NCBI GenBank assembly: GCA_034440235.1
Contig: JAWXBR010000023.1
Span: 1 to 64,000, forward strand
Length of the DNA stretch: 64,000 nucleotides
From: JAWXBR01 sp034440235
GTDB taxonomy: Bacteria; Bacteroidota; Ignavibacteria; Kapaibacteriales; Kapaibacteriaceae
Reading direction: 5' to 3'
The notes below the pieces were generated by a model. It saw only the letters and a list, made by a program, of their open reading frames with translations. It was not told where the DNA came from and ran no database searches. A program made the translations under genes and the position numbers. This document shows positions 25,370 to 34,631 of this stretch, in pieces (position 1 is the stretch's first letter; each line of letters starts with the position of its first letter).

Positions 25370-28300
25370 TTACGGCAGGTGTGCGCCAAGCTTAACTTCC
25401 CACGCCCTATCGTTGCGTGTAACGTTTCCTGACTGATTGGTAATAGAGCGACCAAACTCGAATATAAAATACTTTAGTGCTTCTGCATCGCCGAATACCG
25501 TCAGTGGTATTGATACGGTAAAGGTGTTGTTACCGCCTACATCGCTTACGTTGCCGTTAAATTTGTACGAAACGTCTCCAAAAAGCTGTCCTGTTATCTG
25601 AATTCGATTACCACTGCCATCGGCGGCTTGTTCAAACGCAACGCTTCGAATCATTGCGCTGTTGCCAAGAATGTCGTTCAGTACCTGCGACACGGCCGAG
25701 TTGGTTGCAATGGATGTCGCATCTCCAATGGTATTCGATCCAATGCCGCCTTGGCCAGATGTTGACAGCTCTGCCTGCGTGCGACCAAACAAAATAAGTG
25801 TGATGGCATCGGCAGTAATCTTGGTCGAGTCACCCGTTTGCTCGCGTCCATTCATAAAGATTCGGAATGCGAGATGAGGCTGATTTTTTGTGCCTGTGAT
25901 ATCAATCACAACTTGAAATTCTTCAGAGTTTCCGCCGCTGCCTAACTGACGACTACCTGTGTACTTCGCAGTAAGATTCAGCGCGGGGTTTGCCATACCT
26001 CCACGGTCGAAGTCAAGCAGGCCACTGGCTTTAAATGTCTTTAAGAAGAAGTACTCCGACTCGCCTTCTAACACTTTCAGCTTGCCGGCAAGGTTTATTG
26101 AGTTGTCGATAAATCTGCCGGTAAATCGCAGCGGTTGACGTCGCGAGTCCATGCCTACATCTGCAACGAGCGTTTCAAACGAACCAATCTCCATAGTAAC
26201 AAGCGTTAACCCATCAAACCAGATGTTTAACCGAAACAACATGTTGTCTGCCATGCCGCCAATGGTCTTCTTAACAAACGTTGTGATCGTGGTATCGACT
26301 TTAGTGGAATCGTCAGGCAATACGACTAACGAATTTGAAAGGCTATCGCGTGAGAGACTGTCTGCAAGTTCCTGTTTGCGTACTTCTATCTGCGGACGAT
26401 ACACGGCAATCGGACGCACCAATGTGAAGACACTGCGATATTTATCGCGTGTGGAATCGCGCCTCGTAACGTAGTCGAACGACGTCGCGCGTTTCTTCGT
26501 CGCTGAACGGTCCTCTGGCATCGTTAGATTGCCGTACAGCACATGGATGTCGCCTTCGAGCGTTGGAGCGTCGAGGGAGCCGTACAAGTGAATGGGGCTA
26601 GACGGACCTGTTGCGATAGCAAGGTCGCCATATACTGTGGGACTCTTTGCTGCAGACGCAGCATTCATGACCGTGAGCCCTGGTGTTCTTACGGTAAAAT
26701 CCAATGTCTTCGGCGTGAGGCCATCGAACTGTAGTGAGCCCGAAGCATACGCAACACCTGCTACGCGTGAACGATAATCGCGAGGCACGTTTCGTATAAC
26801 GACAGTATCGATAATCAGTTTTTCGCCTTGCAGACTTACTGCACCGTCTGCAACGTAGTAAACATTTGTTGCTTGTGTTCTAAAGCTTGTTTTGAAGAAT
26901 CGTGCATTCCCGGTGAACTCCATCTTGTCGGCTGTTCCCATTAAAGAAACCTTCGCATCGGCTTTACCGCGCACACGTTCAACAGCCGGAAGAAATGGTT
27001 CTGCAGCAGCCAGTGAGAGCTTGTTCGCAACAAGTTGTATGTCCACTGGTTTACCAGAAACTAGGCGCTCCTTCACGTCAGTGAGCCCCATATCCAGAGG
27101 AAGCGAGTTAATCCTGACATCGAGTGTTCGCGTTGTGTCTTGTGCGAGCTCGTCGTTATCGATAGTCGCGAATCCGGTAACCATTCTATTGTGATGTTTG
27201 ATCTCGGCTTTTAGATCACCAATCAGGGCTTCGTTGTATGCTATTTCTCTGGCTTCGACTTTGACATCAACATCGGGTTCTTTCCAAGTACCATTGATCT
27301 TTACGGCAGCCGATGTAATCGTACCGTTAAGGAAATACAACGGATTGTCATCTGCCACCTGCACAAACCGCGAGACATCGCTCAATTCAAAATTTTCGAC
27401 GTCTACGTGCATGCTGTCGAATCGCGTTAACGACATACGTCCGTTAACGTTTATCGCTTCGCTCGAATCACGTACAATCTTCAATCCTTTTATCGTGTAC
27501 ACCCCTTTGTCGACTGCAATAACAGATGGTTCTTTTGTATGCCATGCAAGCCTGTTGTTCGTGTCGACAACAAACGCTGCAGAGTCGATTGCAATTGTTG
27601 CTCGCTCGGGCGCGAAACCAACCTTTGCACGCAAGTACGCAGCCATTTTATTGATGTCCGACTGCGCTACAATCGAACCCGTATCTAAACCCAGCGACAT
27701 GGTAATGCTCGGTTTCATCAGATGCAGATCGTTAATAATTACCGCAGAGTCACCCTTTGCACTTAGGTCGATGGCCGTGACTTTCGGCGCAACGAGCATG
27801 TCGCGCAGGCGCACGTTCAGACGAAATTCGAGAGGGTCGGACTGAATTTTTAATGAGTCTGACTCAACAAGCAGATCCTGGATGCGCGCTGTATCGATAT
27901 CCATATACATCGTATCGGTACCCGCGGCCAGGTGACCCACAATTTTTACTGAACCTGCCATTGTCATATCCTCGGGCAAGAACGCACTCATCGGCACCGG
28001 ATCGCTAACAGTTGCAACAAACCGCACATCAACTGGGGTAAGGGGCTCCGACAAGGGGCTCACCTTATGTGAGGAATCTGCGAAGTACTGAAGTCGAGCC
28101 GAGACGATGTCTGTCATTGCAGTAACAGCGGCGCCCATCGATGTAAACAATGCCGAAGGCACAAAACGTCCACTTGCAGTAATCGAAGCAAACGACGAAG
28201 ACAACTCCAGATACCTTCCAACATTGGAGTCCAGTCGCGAAACAAGTTTAAGATCGAACGGCAGCAATGCGCGATCCGCAAGTGCAAACTCCTTCACTCT

Positions 28301-30076
28301 GCCCTCAACGGTTCCAAGCAGACTGTCGAGCTCGAAGCCTTGTGCATCGATCGTTAAATCTGCTGTAATGCGGTGCGGCAATGTCGCTTCCCCCAAGATG
28401 CCTGCAAGGTCTAACGCCCGTGTTGAGATTTTCAGTTCGTACTTGGGGTGGTCGAGGTCTTGGGCATGCAGCGTTCCACTTGCAGCTAACGTTTGGGTTG
28501 CGCTTACATCAATCGTCGTATCAACGGAATCTCTATTCGTGGCTGGTAGCTCAAGATCGAGCGTGTCGATTTTGATGTTGCCTGCCCCGTCCGCAGAGGC
28601 GATCAATGCAGTCTTGCGAACGAGATAGCCCGAAACAGTAGACCTATCAAGAAGAAGGTTGACCGAGCTTTGCATGGTATTGAGTTCAAAGCCCCTTCCC
28701 TGAATGGTAAGTCTGCCATTGAGGTCGGTGTCGAGTTTTGAACTGTCAGGAAGGAAGACTTTAAGCTGTCCGTTTTTTACGGTTAGGTCTGCCTTGTAGC
28801 CGATCTCCTCGTTCTTTAGGTATAGTGACATTTCACCGTCGATGCGTCCGGGCTTATCGGCGACATGAAGGTCGAACCACAGACTGTCTTCGGGTGGACC
28901 TCGCATGTGCAGACGTTCGATGCGCGTTTGCGTTATGAAGGGCAGCTCGGGCATTGGAATGAACGGCAATCTCCGACGCATGTCGGCATACACGGCAGTT
29001 GAGTTCACGAGCGTGCCATCGAGAAACAACGGACGCGATCCATCGATGTACATGATCTTCAACTTGCCAAAGAGCTCCGTGCGATCTGCATGTACTTCCA
29101 AATCGTCTAGAACCAGATCACGTCCGTCGTACGTCGAATACGACTTCAGGTTGTAGCCGTCACGTATGTCTAGGTCGGGAATGAAGTATGTAATCTCTTG
29201 ACCCCATATTCTATTGGCTTCGATGTAACCTTCGATCGGATGTTTCCGCAATGAGTCTAACGAGAAGTTTTTGAAAACATCTACGTTGGCCAATTCCGCG
29301 CGCACCCCGATGTCTGATTCGTTTGTTTTTAGGGAAAGCGTGGGCATACTTATTCCGCCATGCCACAATCGTATTGAAGTAACGAGATCTTTTACTGCAA
29401 ATGGCGAATGCGCATTCGTATAACCAAATCGATTGATTGCAACAGTAAAGTCTTCGGCTTTTAGCTCGGCGCGAGCTGACGCTCGCAACTCAACATTGCC
29501 AATGCTTAAATGTGTTGGATCGAAGTATCTGCTGTCTCCCCATTCCTCATTCATGTCATTCACATACACGGTGCCACCAGTAATTTGCAGGAGTCTAACG
29601 ATCACTTTGAAGTCTGGTAGCGCGGATGTCGTGGTATCGGTCGTCGGCTTTACTATACGCTCTACATTCCATACGCTGTCGCCCTTGGTGCGTTGGATGT
29701 AGATGTGTGGTTTTTTAAAGGTTATCTCATTGATGACAATGATGTTCTGCAGAAGCGGGGCAAGGTCGTATTTCAGGACAAGTTCTTCGGCATCGAGTAC
29801 GGTTGTACCGTGAGCATACAAACGTGGGTGTGTTAACACGATGCCACGAAAAATGTCGATATGTATATCGTCGACGACTACTTGCCCAAGGAGTGCGTCG
29901 TTTAGAGCATTAAGTGCGATGTCGCGAACCCAGCCTCGAAAGAGATTCGTCTGCGCGAAGACGATAAGCAAAGCACATAGAATGATGATCGTGCCTACAA
30001 TGCGGTAGGTCCACAACCACAGGAAAGCTAGCGCACGTCGCCACCATGGGCGCTGCGCGTTAGAGTCGTCGCTCAT
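25370..30076 (-). CDS. tamB: Translocation/assembly module protein TamB
   Basis: 1568 residues. Starts at ATG 30076 with AGGGGGA upstream, overlapping the icd stop by ATGA. An N-terminal transmembrane anchor (WRRALAFLWLWTYRIVGTIIILCALLIVFAQT) precedes a very long beta-helical region with AsmA-like opening (LLQNIIVINEITFKKPHIYIQRTKGDSVWNVERIV) and many repeating beta strands. The C-terminal ~350 residues are the conserved DUF490/TamB domain (FDRGGMANPALNLTAKYTG, EFQVVIDITGTKNQPHLAF, TADAITLILFGRTQAEL, DVSYKFNGNVSDVGG). TamB-like proteins span the periplasm and support outer-membrane assembly or lipid transport. Its partner TamA/BamA is not in the window. Co-transcribed with icd. Confidence 0.94.
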   Translation of the reverse strand: MSDDSNAQRPWWRRALAFLWLWTYRIVGTIIILCALLIVFAQTNLFRGWVRDIALNALNDALLGQVVVDDIHIDIFRGIVLTHPRLYAHGTTVLDAEELVLKYDLAPLLQNIIVINEITFKKPHIYIQRTKGDSVWNVERIVKPTTDTTTSALPDFKVIVRLLQITGGTVYVNDMNEEWGDSRYFDPTHLSIGNVELRASARAELKAEDFTVAINRFGYTNAHSPFAVKDLVTSIRLWHGGISMPTLSLKTNESDIGVRAELANVDVFKNFSLDSLRKHPIEGYIEANRIWGQEITYFIPDLDIRDGYNLKSYSTYDGRDLVLDDLEVHADRTELFGKLKIMYIDGSRPLFLDGTLVNSTAVYADMRRRLPFIPMPELPFITQTRIERLHMRGPPEDSLWFDLHVADKPGRIDGEMSLYLKNEEIGYKADLTVKNGQLKVFLPDSSKLDTDLNGRLTIQGRGFELNTMQSSVNLLLDRSTVSGYLVRKTALIASADGAGNIKIDTLDLELPATNRDSVDTTIDVSATQTLAASGTLHAQDLDHPKYELKISTRALDLAGILGEATLPHRITADLTIDAQGFELDSLLGTVEGRVKEFALADRALLPFDLKLVSRLDSNVGRYLELSSSFASITASGRFVPSALFTSMGAAVTAMTDIVSARLQYFADSSHKVSPLSEPLTPVDVRFVATVSDPVPMSAFLPEDMTMAGSVKIVGHLAAGTDTMYMDIDTARIQDLLVESDSLKIQSDPLEFRLNVRLRDMLVAPKVTAIDLSAKGDSAVIINDLHLMKPSITMSLGLDTGSIVAQSDINKMAAYLRAKVGFAPERATIAIDSAAFVVDTNNRLAWHTKEPSVIAVDKGVYTIKGLKIVRDSSEAINVNGRMSLTRFDSMHVDVENFELSDVSRFVQVADDNPLYFLNGTITSAAVKINGTWKEPDVDVKVEAREIAYNEALIGDLKAEIKHHNRMVTGFATIDNDELAQDTTRTLDVRINSLPLDMGLTDVKERLVSGKPVDIQLVANKLSLAAAEPFLPAVERVRGKADAKVSLMGTADKMEFTGNARFFKTSFRTQATNVYYVADGAVSLQGEKLIIDTVVIRNVPRDYRSRVAGVAYASGSLQFDGLTPKTLDFTVRTPGLTVMNAASAAKSPTVYGDLAIATGPSSPIHLYGSLDAPTLEGDIHVLYGNLTMPEDRSATKKRATSFDYVTRRDSTRDKYRSVFTLVRPIAVYRPQIEVRKQELADSLSRDSLSNSLVVLPDDSTKVDTTITTFVKKTIGGMADNMLFRLNIWFDGLTLVTMEIGSFETLVADVGMDSRRQPLRFTGRFIDNSINLAGKLKVLEGESEYFFLKTFKASGLLDFDRGGMANPALNLTAKYTGSRQLGSGGNSEEFQVVIDITGTKNQPHLAFRIFMNGREQTGDSTKITADAITLILFGRTQAELSTSGQGGIGSNTIGDATSIATNSAVSQVLNDILGNSAMIRSVAFEQAADGSGNRIQITGQLFGDVSYKFNGNVSDVGGNNTFTVSIPLTVFGDAEALKYFIFEFGRSITNQSGNVTRNDRAWEVKLGAHLP

Positions 30077-31455
30077 TCCCCCTGTGCTTTTGAGTACCGT
30101 GGCTGATCTCCGGCTGTGTGAAGAAGCTCGATATGCCCCCAATCAAAACCAGCGCCAGAAAGGTCGTTCAGCAACGAAGTGACGTCGGTACGTGTTATCG
30201 CAGCCTCAGCTACATACCTGCATCTGAATTCATCGACGAGCAGGATGTTCGGCTGTTCACCAGGCCAGATTTTTGTGCCACGATTAGAAATCGTGCGCAA
30301 TTCGAACGGACCTACATGAACGGGTGGCGTCGGCATGCCTTCATGACGCATAAAGACGTCAGCGCCGTGTAATGTCCATACCTCTGAAACAGTCGCAGGT
30401 GCAACAATTGCTGGCACAAAGCCAACTGGAACATCGATATCATCTTCAACCACAGGTCCAAGGCGTTCGATGATTGCTTGTGTGAATTCATTGGTCGTTG
30501 CCTGTCCACCAAGATCTCGCGTCTTAATTCCCGCAGCGAGCGCAGCAACAAGTGCGGCTTGAATTACACTTGCGTGTGCAACGAGACCCATGTACTGTAA
30601 CATCTGAACGGCAGAAACAAGAATTGCTGTCGGATTTGCAAGCCCCTTACCAGCGATGTCCGGAGCCGAACCGTGTACCGCTTCGAACACTGCGCACTCG
30701 CGACCAATGTTGCCACCAGGTGCGACGCCCAGACCGCCTACTATGCCTGCACACAAATCGCTAACGATGTCACCGTAGAGATTTGGGAGTACAAGAACAT
30801 CGAATTGTTCTGGGCGTGTGACGAGTTGCATGCAACAGTTGTCGACAATGATGTCTGTTGCTTCAAGTTCAGTGTATTCTGCAGCAACCTGCCTGAACAC
30901 TTCCAGAAACAATCCGTCGGTAATCTTGTGAATGTTCGCCTTATGCACACACGTCACGCGCTTACGTCCGAGTTTGCGCGCTTCTTCGAACGCATACCGT
31001 ATAGCCGCCATCGAACCCGGTCTCGTAATGACTTTTAGACACTGTGCGACGTTTGGCGTCGAGAAGTACTCGATGCCCGAATACGTGTCTTCGATGTTCT
31101 CACGCACAACCAGAATATTTACGTTCTGAAACCGCGTTTGCACTGCGGGCATCGATCGTGCGAGTCTGACGTTGGCGTACAGTTCGAGCGATTTACGAAT
31201 GGTAACGTTTACACTCTTGTGTCCACCCCCAACAGGCGTTGTCGTCGGTCCCTTCAGCGCGACCTTGTTCCTCTTTATCGAATCGAGTGTTTCTGGTGGT
31301 ACCCCGATGCCGGTACGCTCAATGGCCGGAAGACCTGCGTCTACACGTTCCCATTCAATTGGTACGTGTGCAGCAGAAAATATTCGCACCACGGCTTCGC
31401 ATATCTCAGGACCAATGCCGTCGCCTTCAATCAGTGTGACCTTACGCAAACTCAT
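30073..31455 (-). CDS. icd: Isocitrate dehydrogenase, NAD-type, with C-terminal extension
   Basis: 460 residues from ATG 31455. Beta-decarboxylating dehydrogenase: VTLIEGDGIGPEI, KSVNVTIRKSLELYANVRLARSM, VVRENIEDTYSGIEY, LYGDIVSDLCAGIVGGLGVAPGGN, and FEAVHGSAPDIAGKGLANPTA. The Asp-Ile after HGSAP replaces the Lys-Tyr that selects NADP in E. coli Icd, so NAD+ use is inferred. The first ~335 residues form the complete enzyme; an extra ~120-residue domain follows (VSEVWTLHGADVFMRHEGMP ... ILLVDEFRCRYVAEA), as in the Thermus/Rickettsia-type enzymes. Converts isocitrate to 2-oxoglutarate in the TCA cycle. Being coupled to tamB is unusual. Confidence 0.9.
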   Translation of the reverse strand: MSLRKVTLIEGDGIGPEICEAVVRIFSAAHVPIEWERVDAGLPAIERTGIGVPPETLDSIKRNKVALKGPTTTPVGGGHKSVNVTIRKSLELYANVRLARSMPAVQTRFQNVNILVVRENIEDTYSGIEYFSTPNVAQCLKVITRPGSMAAIRYAFEEARKLGRKRVTCVHKANIHKITDGLFLEVFRQVAAEYTELEATDIIVDNCCMQLVTRPEQFDVLVLPNLYGDIVSDLCAGIVGGLGVAPGGNIGRECAVFEAVHGSAPDIAGKGLANPTAILVSAVQMLQYMGLVAHASVIQAALVAALAAGIKTRDLGGQATTNEFTQAIIERLGPVVEDDIDVPVGFVPAIVAPATVSEVWTLHGADVFMRHEGMPTPPVHVGPFELRTISNRGTKIWPGEQPNILLVDEFRCRYVAEAAITRTDVTSLLNDLSGAGFDWGHIELLHTAGDQPRYSKAQGE

Positions 31456-31486
31456 CAAAATCTTTCTGTATCGAGGTGTGGCCGAA

Positions 31487-32659
31487 TTACATTTTTTCGA
31501 TAATCACTGCACTTGCTTCGCCGCCACCAATGCAGAGCGTTGCAAGTCCGAATTTCTTTCCCTGCAGATGTAATGCGTGCACCAACGTTGTAAGAACGCG
31601 TGCCCCGCTTGCACCTATCGGATGTCCAATTGCTACTGCTCCACCATGCACGTTAATTCTGTCGTGCATCAGGTCGAGTTCTTTTTTTGCAGCAAGCGTG
31701 ACGACTGCAAATGCTTCATTGATTTCAAATAGGTCGATCTGATCGATTGTCATCCCTGCCTTACTAACTACGCGACGAATTGCTTCGACAGGAGCTGTTG
31801 TAAACCACAGCGGATCTTGAGCAAACGATACTTGCGCAACAATGCGTGCCATTGGCTTCAGTCCGTACTGCTTCATCGCTGCTTCTGAACACACAACAAT
31901 CGCGGCTGCCCCATCATTTATTGTCGAAGCATTTGCAGCGGTGACCGTACCATCTTTCTTAAAGACAGGTTTCAGCGTCGGGATTTTATCGAAGGACACC
32001 TTCGATGGTTCTTCGTCGGTATCGACCACGACATCGCCCTTGCGTCCCTTAATCGTTACCGGTACAATTTCATTCTTGAAATGTCCGGCCTTCTGCGCTT
32101 CCTGCGCCCTCGTATACGATGCAATGGTGTACTCGTCCTGCATTTCGCGCGAAATACCACACTCGGTTGCACACAATTCTGCCGCATCACCCATCGGTAC
32201 CTGATTGTACACATCCCACAATCCATCCCACTGCATAAGGTCGACCATACGTGCGTTGCCAAACTTCACGCCTTTGCGCGAATCGAGCATTGCATGTGGT
32301 GCGTTGGTCATCGATTCCTGACCTCCCGCAATTACGATGTCGGAGTCTCCGCAACGAATTGCCTGATCGGCAAGCATCACTGCCTTTAAACCTGACCCGC
32401 AAACTTTGTTAATCGTCATTGCGGCAACCGATGTAGGAAGTCCGGCCAGAATCGTTGCCTGTCGCGCCGGAGCCTGTCCGACGCCACCGGTGAGCACGTT
32501 GCCCATGATGACTTCATTCACGTGCTCCCCGATGAGGCCAGCGGCCTCAAGGGCCCCTTTAATGGCAATGGCCCCTAATTGTGGTGCCGACAAGTCGCTC
32601 AGTGAACCCAGGAGTGAGCCGACGGGAGTGCGTACTGCTGAAATGATGTAGCTGGACAT
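31487..32659 (-). CDS. Acetyl-CoA C-acetyltransferase (thiolase)
   Basis: 390 residues. Condenses or cleaves acetoacetyl-CoA and 3-ketoacyl-CoA. The acylated Cys is in NKVCGSGLKAVMLA (about residue 89), the active-site His in GHPIGASGARVLTTLVHAL, and the second Cys in LCIGGGEASAVI, all intact. Family members of this length are biosynthetic-type tetramers (AtoB/PhaA). It is about 31 bp upstream of icd on the same strand and may be first in a thiolase-icd-tamB transcript. Likely partner of the acyl-CoA dehydrogenase. Confidence 0.95.
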   Translation of the reverse strand: MSSYIISAVRTPVGSLLGSLSDLSAPQLGAIAIKGALEAAGLIGEHVNEVIMGNVLTGGVGQAPARQATILAGLPTSVAAMTINKVCGSGLKAVMLADQAIRCGDSDIVIAGGQESMTNAPHAMLDSRKGVKFGNARMVDLMQWDGLWDVYNQVPMGDAAELCATECGISREMQDEYTIASYTRAQEAQKAGHFKNEIVPVTIKGRKGDVVVDTDEEPSKVSFDKIPTLKPVFKKDGTVTAANASTINDGAAAIVVCSEAAMKQYGLKPMARIVAQVSFAQDPLWFTTAPVEAIRRVVSKAGMTIDQIDLFEINEAFAVVTLAAKKELDLMHDRINVHGGAVAIGHPIGASGARVLTTLVHALHLQGKKFGLATLCIGGGEASAVIIEKM

Positions 32660-32684
32660 AGAAACCTTTGTGCGTATAAGCTGG

Positions 32685-32692
32685 CAAATTTA
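32685..32692 (-). promoter_or_regulatory. Candidate -7 promoter element for the thiolase gene
   Basis: Minus strand reads TAAATTTG (exact TAnnTTTG), 25-33 bp upstream of the thiolase start codon, giving a leader of about 20 nt. TTG lies 16 bp further upstream, slightly close for the -33 element. Confidence 0.45.
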
Positions 32693-32743
32693 CGAAAAGG
32701 GGCTCGGGCAAGGGTCTTTCATGTCGGGTTCGGTTGCAATCCC

Positions 32744-32751
32744 TATTTTTG
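32744..32751 (+). promoter_or_regulatory. Candidate -7 promoter element for atpD
   Basis: TATTTTTG, an exact TAnnTTTG match, about 43 bp before the atpD ATG. It lies 50 bp from the divergent thiolase promoter. No convincing -33 TTG was found. Confidence 0.4.
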
Positions 32752-32794
32752 CAATTCTATTTCGCATCACATCTGTCTGCACTCAGGTTCCCAT

Positions 32795-34204
32795 ATGAAT
32801 AACGGTCGTATCGTACAAGTCATTGGTCCAGTCGTTGACGTCGAATTCGCGCCCGGAACGATTCCGCCTGTTCTCAATGCGCTGCACATCAAGCGCTTGT
32901 CTGCTGAAACAGGCAAGCAGGAGACGTTGGTTGTAGAAGTACAGCAGCACCTTGGTGAAGATCGTGTGCGCACAATTGCAATCGATACAACCGATGGTCT
33001 TGTGCGTGGCATGGAAGTCAGCGATACGGGTATTCCAATCTCTGTTCCCGTTGGTCCTTCTGTTCTTGGTAGACTCATCAATGTTATTGGTGAGCCTATC
33101 GATGAGAAGGGCATTATTAACGCGGAAAAGAAATGGTCGATTCATCGTCAGCCTCCTGCATTCAAAAACCTTTCTACACAAAAGGAAATGTTCGAGACTG
33201 GTATTAAGGTCATCGACCTTATGGAACCATTTACAAAGGGTGGTAAGACAGGTCTCTTCGGTGGTGCCGGTGTAGGTAAGACTGTTATCATTCAGGAGCT
33301 CATTCACAACATTGCAAAGCAACACGGTGGATACTCTGTGTTTGCAGGTGTTGGCGAACGAACACGCGAAGGCAATGACCTCTACCTTGAAATGACGGAG
33401 TCGGGAGTAATTGATAAAACAGCATTGGTGTTCGGACAAATGAACGAACCACCTGGTGCTCGTGCACGTGTTGCGCTTACTGCGCTTACGATGGCAGAAT
33501 ACTTCCGCGATGAAGAAGGACGCGACGTGCTTCTGTTTGTCGACAACATCTTCCGCTTCACGCAAGCTGGCTCGGAGGTATCCGCTCTTCTTGGACGTAT
33601 GCCTTCTGCCGTAGGATATCAGCCAACCCTTGCAACAGAAATGGGTGCACTGCAAGAACGTATTGCTTCTACCGATCGCGGCTCGATTACATCGGTACAG
33701 GCTGTGTATGTACCTGCGGATGACCTCACCGACCCTGCACCAGCAAACACATTCAGTCACCTTGATGCCACAACCGTATTGAGTCGTCAGATCGCCGAAC
33801 TCGGTATCTACCCTGCCGTCGATCCCCTCGATTCTTCATCACGCATTCTCGATCCTCTCATTATCGGCGCAGACCACTACGACACCGCAATGCGTGTGAA
33901 GAAGATTCTCCAATCGTATAAGGATTTGCAGGACATCATTTCGATTCTTGGTATGGACGAGTTGTCAGACGAAGACAAGCTAACCGTCTACCGTGCGCGT
34001 AAAATTCAACGCTTCTTCTCGCAACCATTCCACGTTGCCGAGCAGTTCACTGGATTCGCCGGACGCTACGTAAAGATCTCTGATACAATTGCCGGGTTCA
34101 AAGGCATTCTGAATGGCGACGTTGACGAAATCAACGAAGGTCTATTCAGCTACAAGGGCACACTCGACGAAGTTTGGGACGCACATAAGAAATCGCAGAA
34201 TTAA
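32795..34204 (+). CDS. atpD: F1Fo ATP synthase subunit beta
   Basis: 469 residues, normal length. Catalytic subunit of F1. Walker A GGAGVGKTVIIQ (about 155), GERTREGNDLYLEM with the catalytic Glu, Walker B LLFVDNIFRFTQAGSEVSALLGRMPSAVGYQPTLATEMG, and the ATPase alpha/beta signature PAVDPLDSSSRIL. It is followed directly by atpC, 1 bp later. The atpDC pair stands apart from atpBEFHAG, as is usual in Chlorobi and some Bacteroidota. Confidence 0.98.
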   Translation: MNNGRIVQVIGPVVDVEFAPGTIPPVLNALHIKRLSAETGKQETLVVEVQQHLGEDRVRTIAIDTTDGLVRGMEVSDTGIPISVPVGPSVLGRLINVIGEPIDEKGIINAEKKWSIHRQPPAFKNLSTQKEMFETGIKVIDLMEPFTKGGKTGLFGGAGVGKTVIIQELIHNIAKQHGGYSVFAGVGERTREGNDLYLEMTESGVIDKTALVFGQMNEPPGARARVALTALTMAEYFRDEEGRDVLLFVDNIFRFTQAGSEVSALLGRMPSAVGYQPTLATEMGALQERIASTDRGSITSVQAVYVPADDLTDPAPANTFSHLDATTVLSRQIAELGIYPAVDPLDSSSRILDPLIIGADHYDTAMRVKKILQSYKDLQDIISILGMDELSDEDKLTVYRARKIQRFFSQPFHVAEQFTGFAGRYVKISDTIAGFKGILNGDVDEINEGLFSYKGTLDEVWDAHKKSQN

Positions 34205-34205
34205 G

Positions 34206-34625
34206 ATGGCTTCAGACCGCACACTGCACGTTTCAATCGTTACTCCGCAAACCACTGCCTTCGATGGCAGTGCACATGCAGTTTCGGTACCAGGCTCACA
34301 GAGCCCCTTTCAAGTGCTGTACAATCATGCACCAATCATCTCTTCACTCGATGCCGGCATTATTAAGATTCAAGACCCTTCGAATGCCATAACGTATTTC
34401 GCATCTCGAGAAGGGTTCGTCGAGGTACTGAAAAACAACGTAAACATCGTCGTGAACGAACTGCTTGAAGCATCGACCATCGACCTAGCCAAAGCGGAAG
34501 CTGACCTAGCTACAGCTCGCGAGAGTGCAGACTCCCATTCCGACCGAAGTGCACGCGAGGTCGCCCGCAAGGAATTGCATTGGGCTGAAGCGCGCATTCG
34601 AGCAGCAAAACTCATACGCGAATAG
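34206..34625 (+). CDS. atpC: F1Fo ATP synthase subunit epsilon
   Basis: 139 residues starting at ATG 34206 just after the atpD stop; a longer in-frame start inside atpD is not credible. N-terminal beta-sandwich (LHVSIVTPQTTAFDGSAHAVSVPGSQSPFQVLYNHAPII ... DAGIIKI), then SREGFVEVLKNNVNIVVNEL, and a C-terminal helical hairpin (LAKAEADLATARES). Regulates and couples F1 to Fo. The octamer AGCCCCTT lies inside (34302-34309). Confidence 0.96.
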   Translation: MASDRTLHVSIVTPQTTAFDGSAHAVSVPGSQSPFQVLYNHAPIISSLDAGIIKIQDPSNAITYFASREGFVEVLKNNVNIVVNELLEASTIDLAKAEADLATARESADSHSDRSAREVARKELHWAEARIRAAKLIRE

Positions 34626-34631
34626 GTTCAC

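Noticed and set aside
30073..30142. Longer TamB start at 30142
   Set aside because: It would overlap icd deeply; the ATG at 30076 has a strong ribosome site and ATGA overlap.
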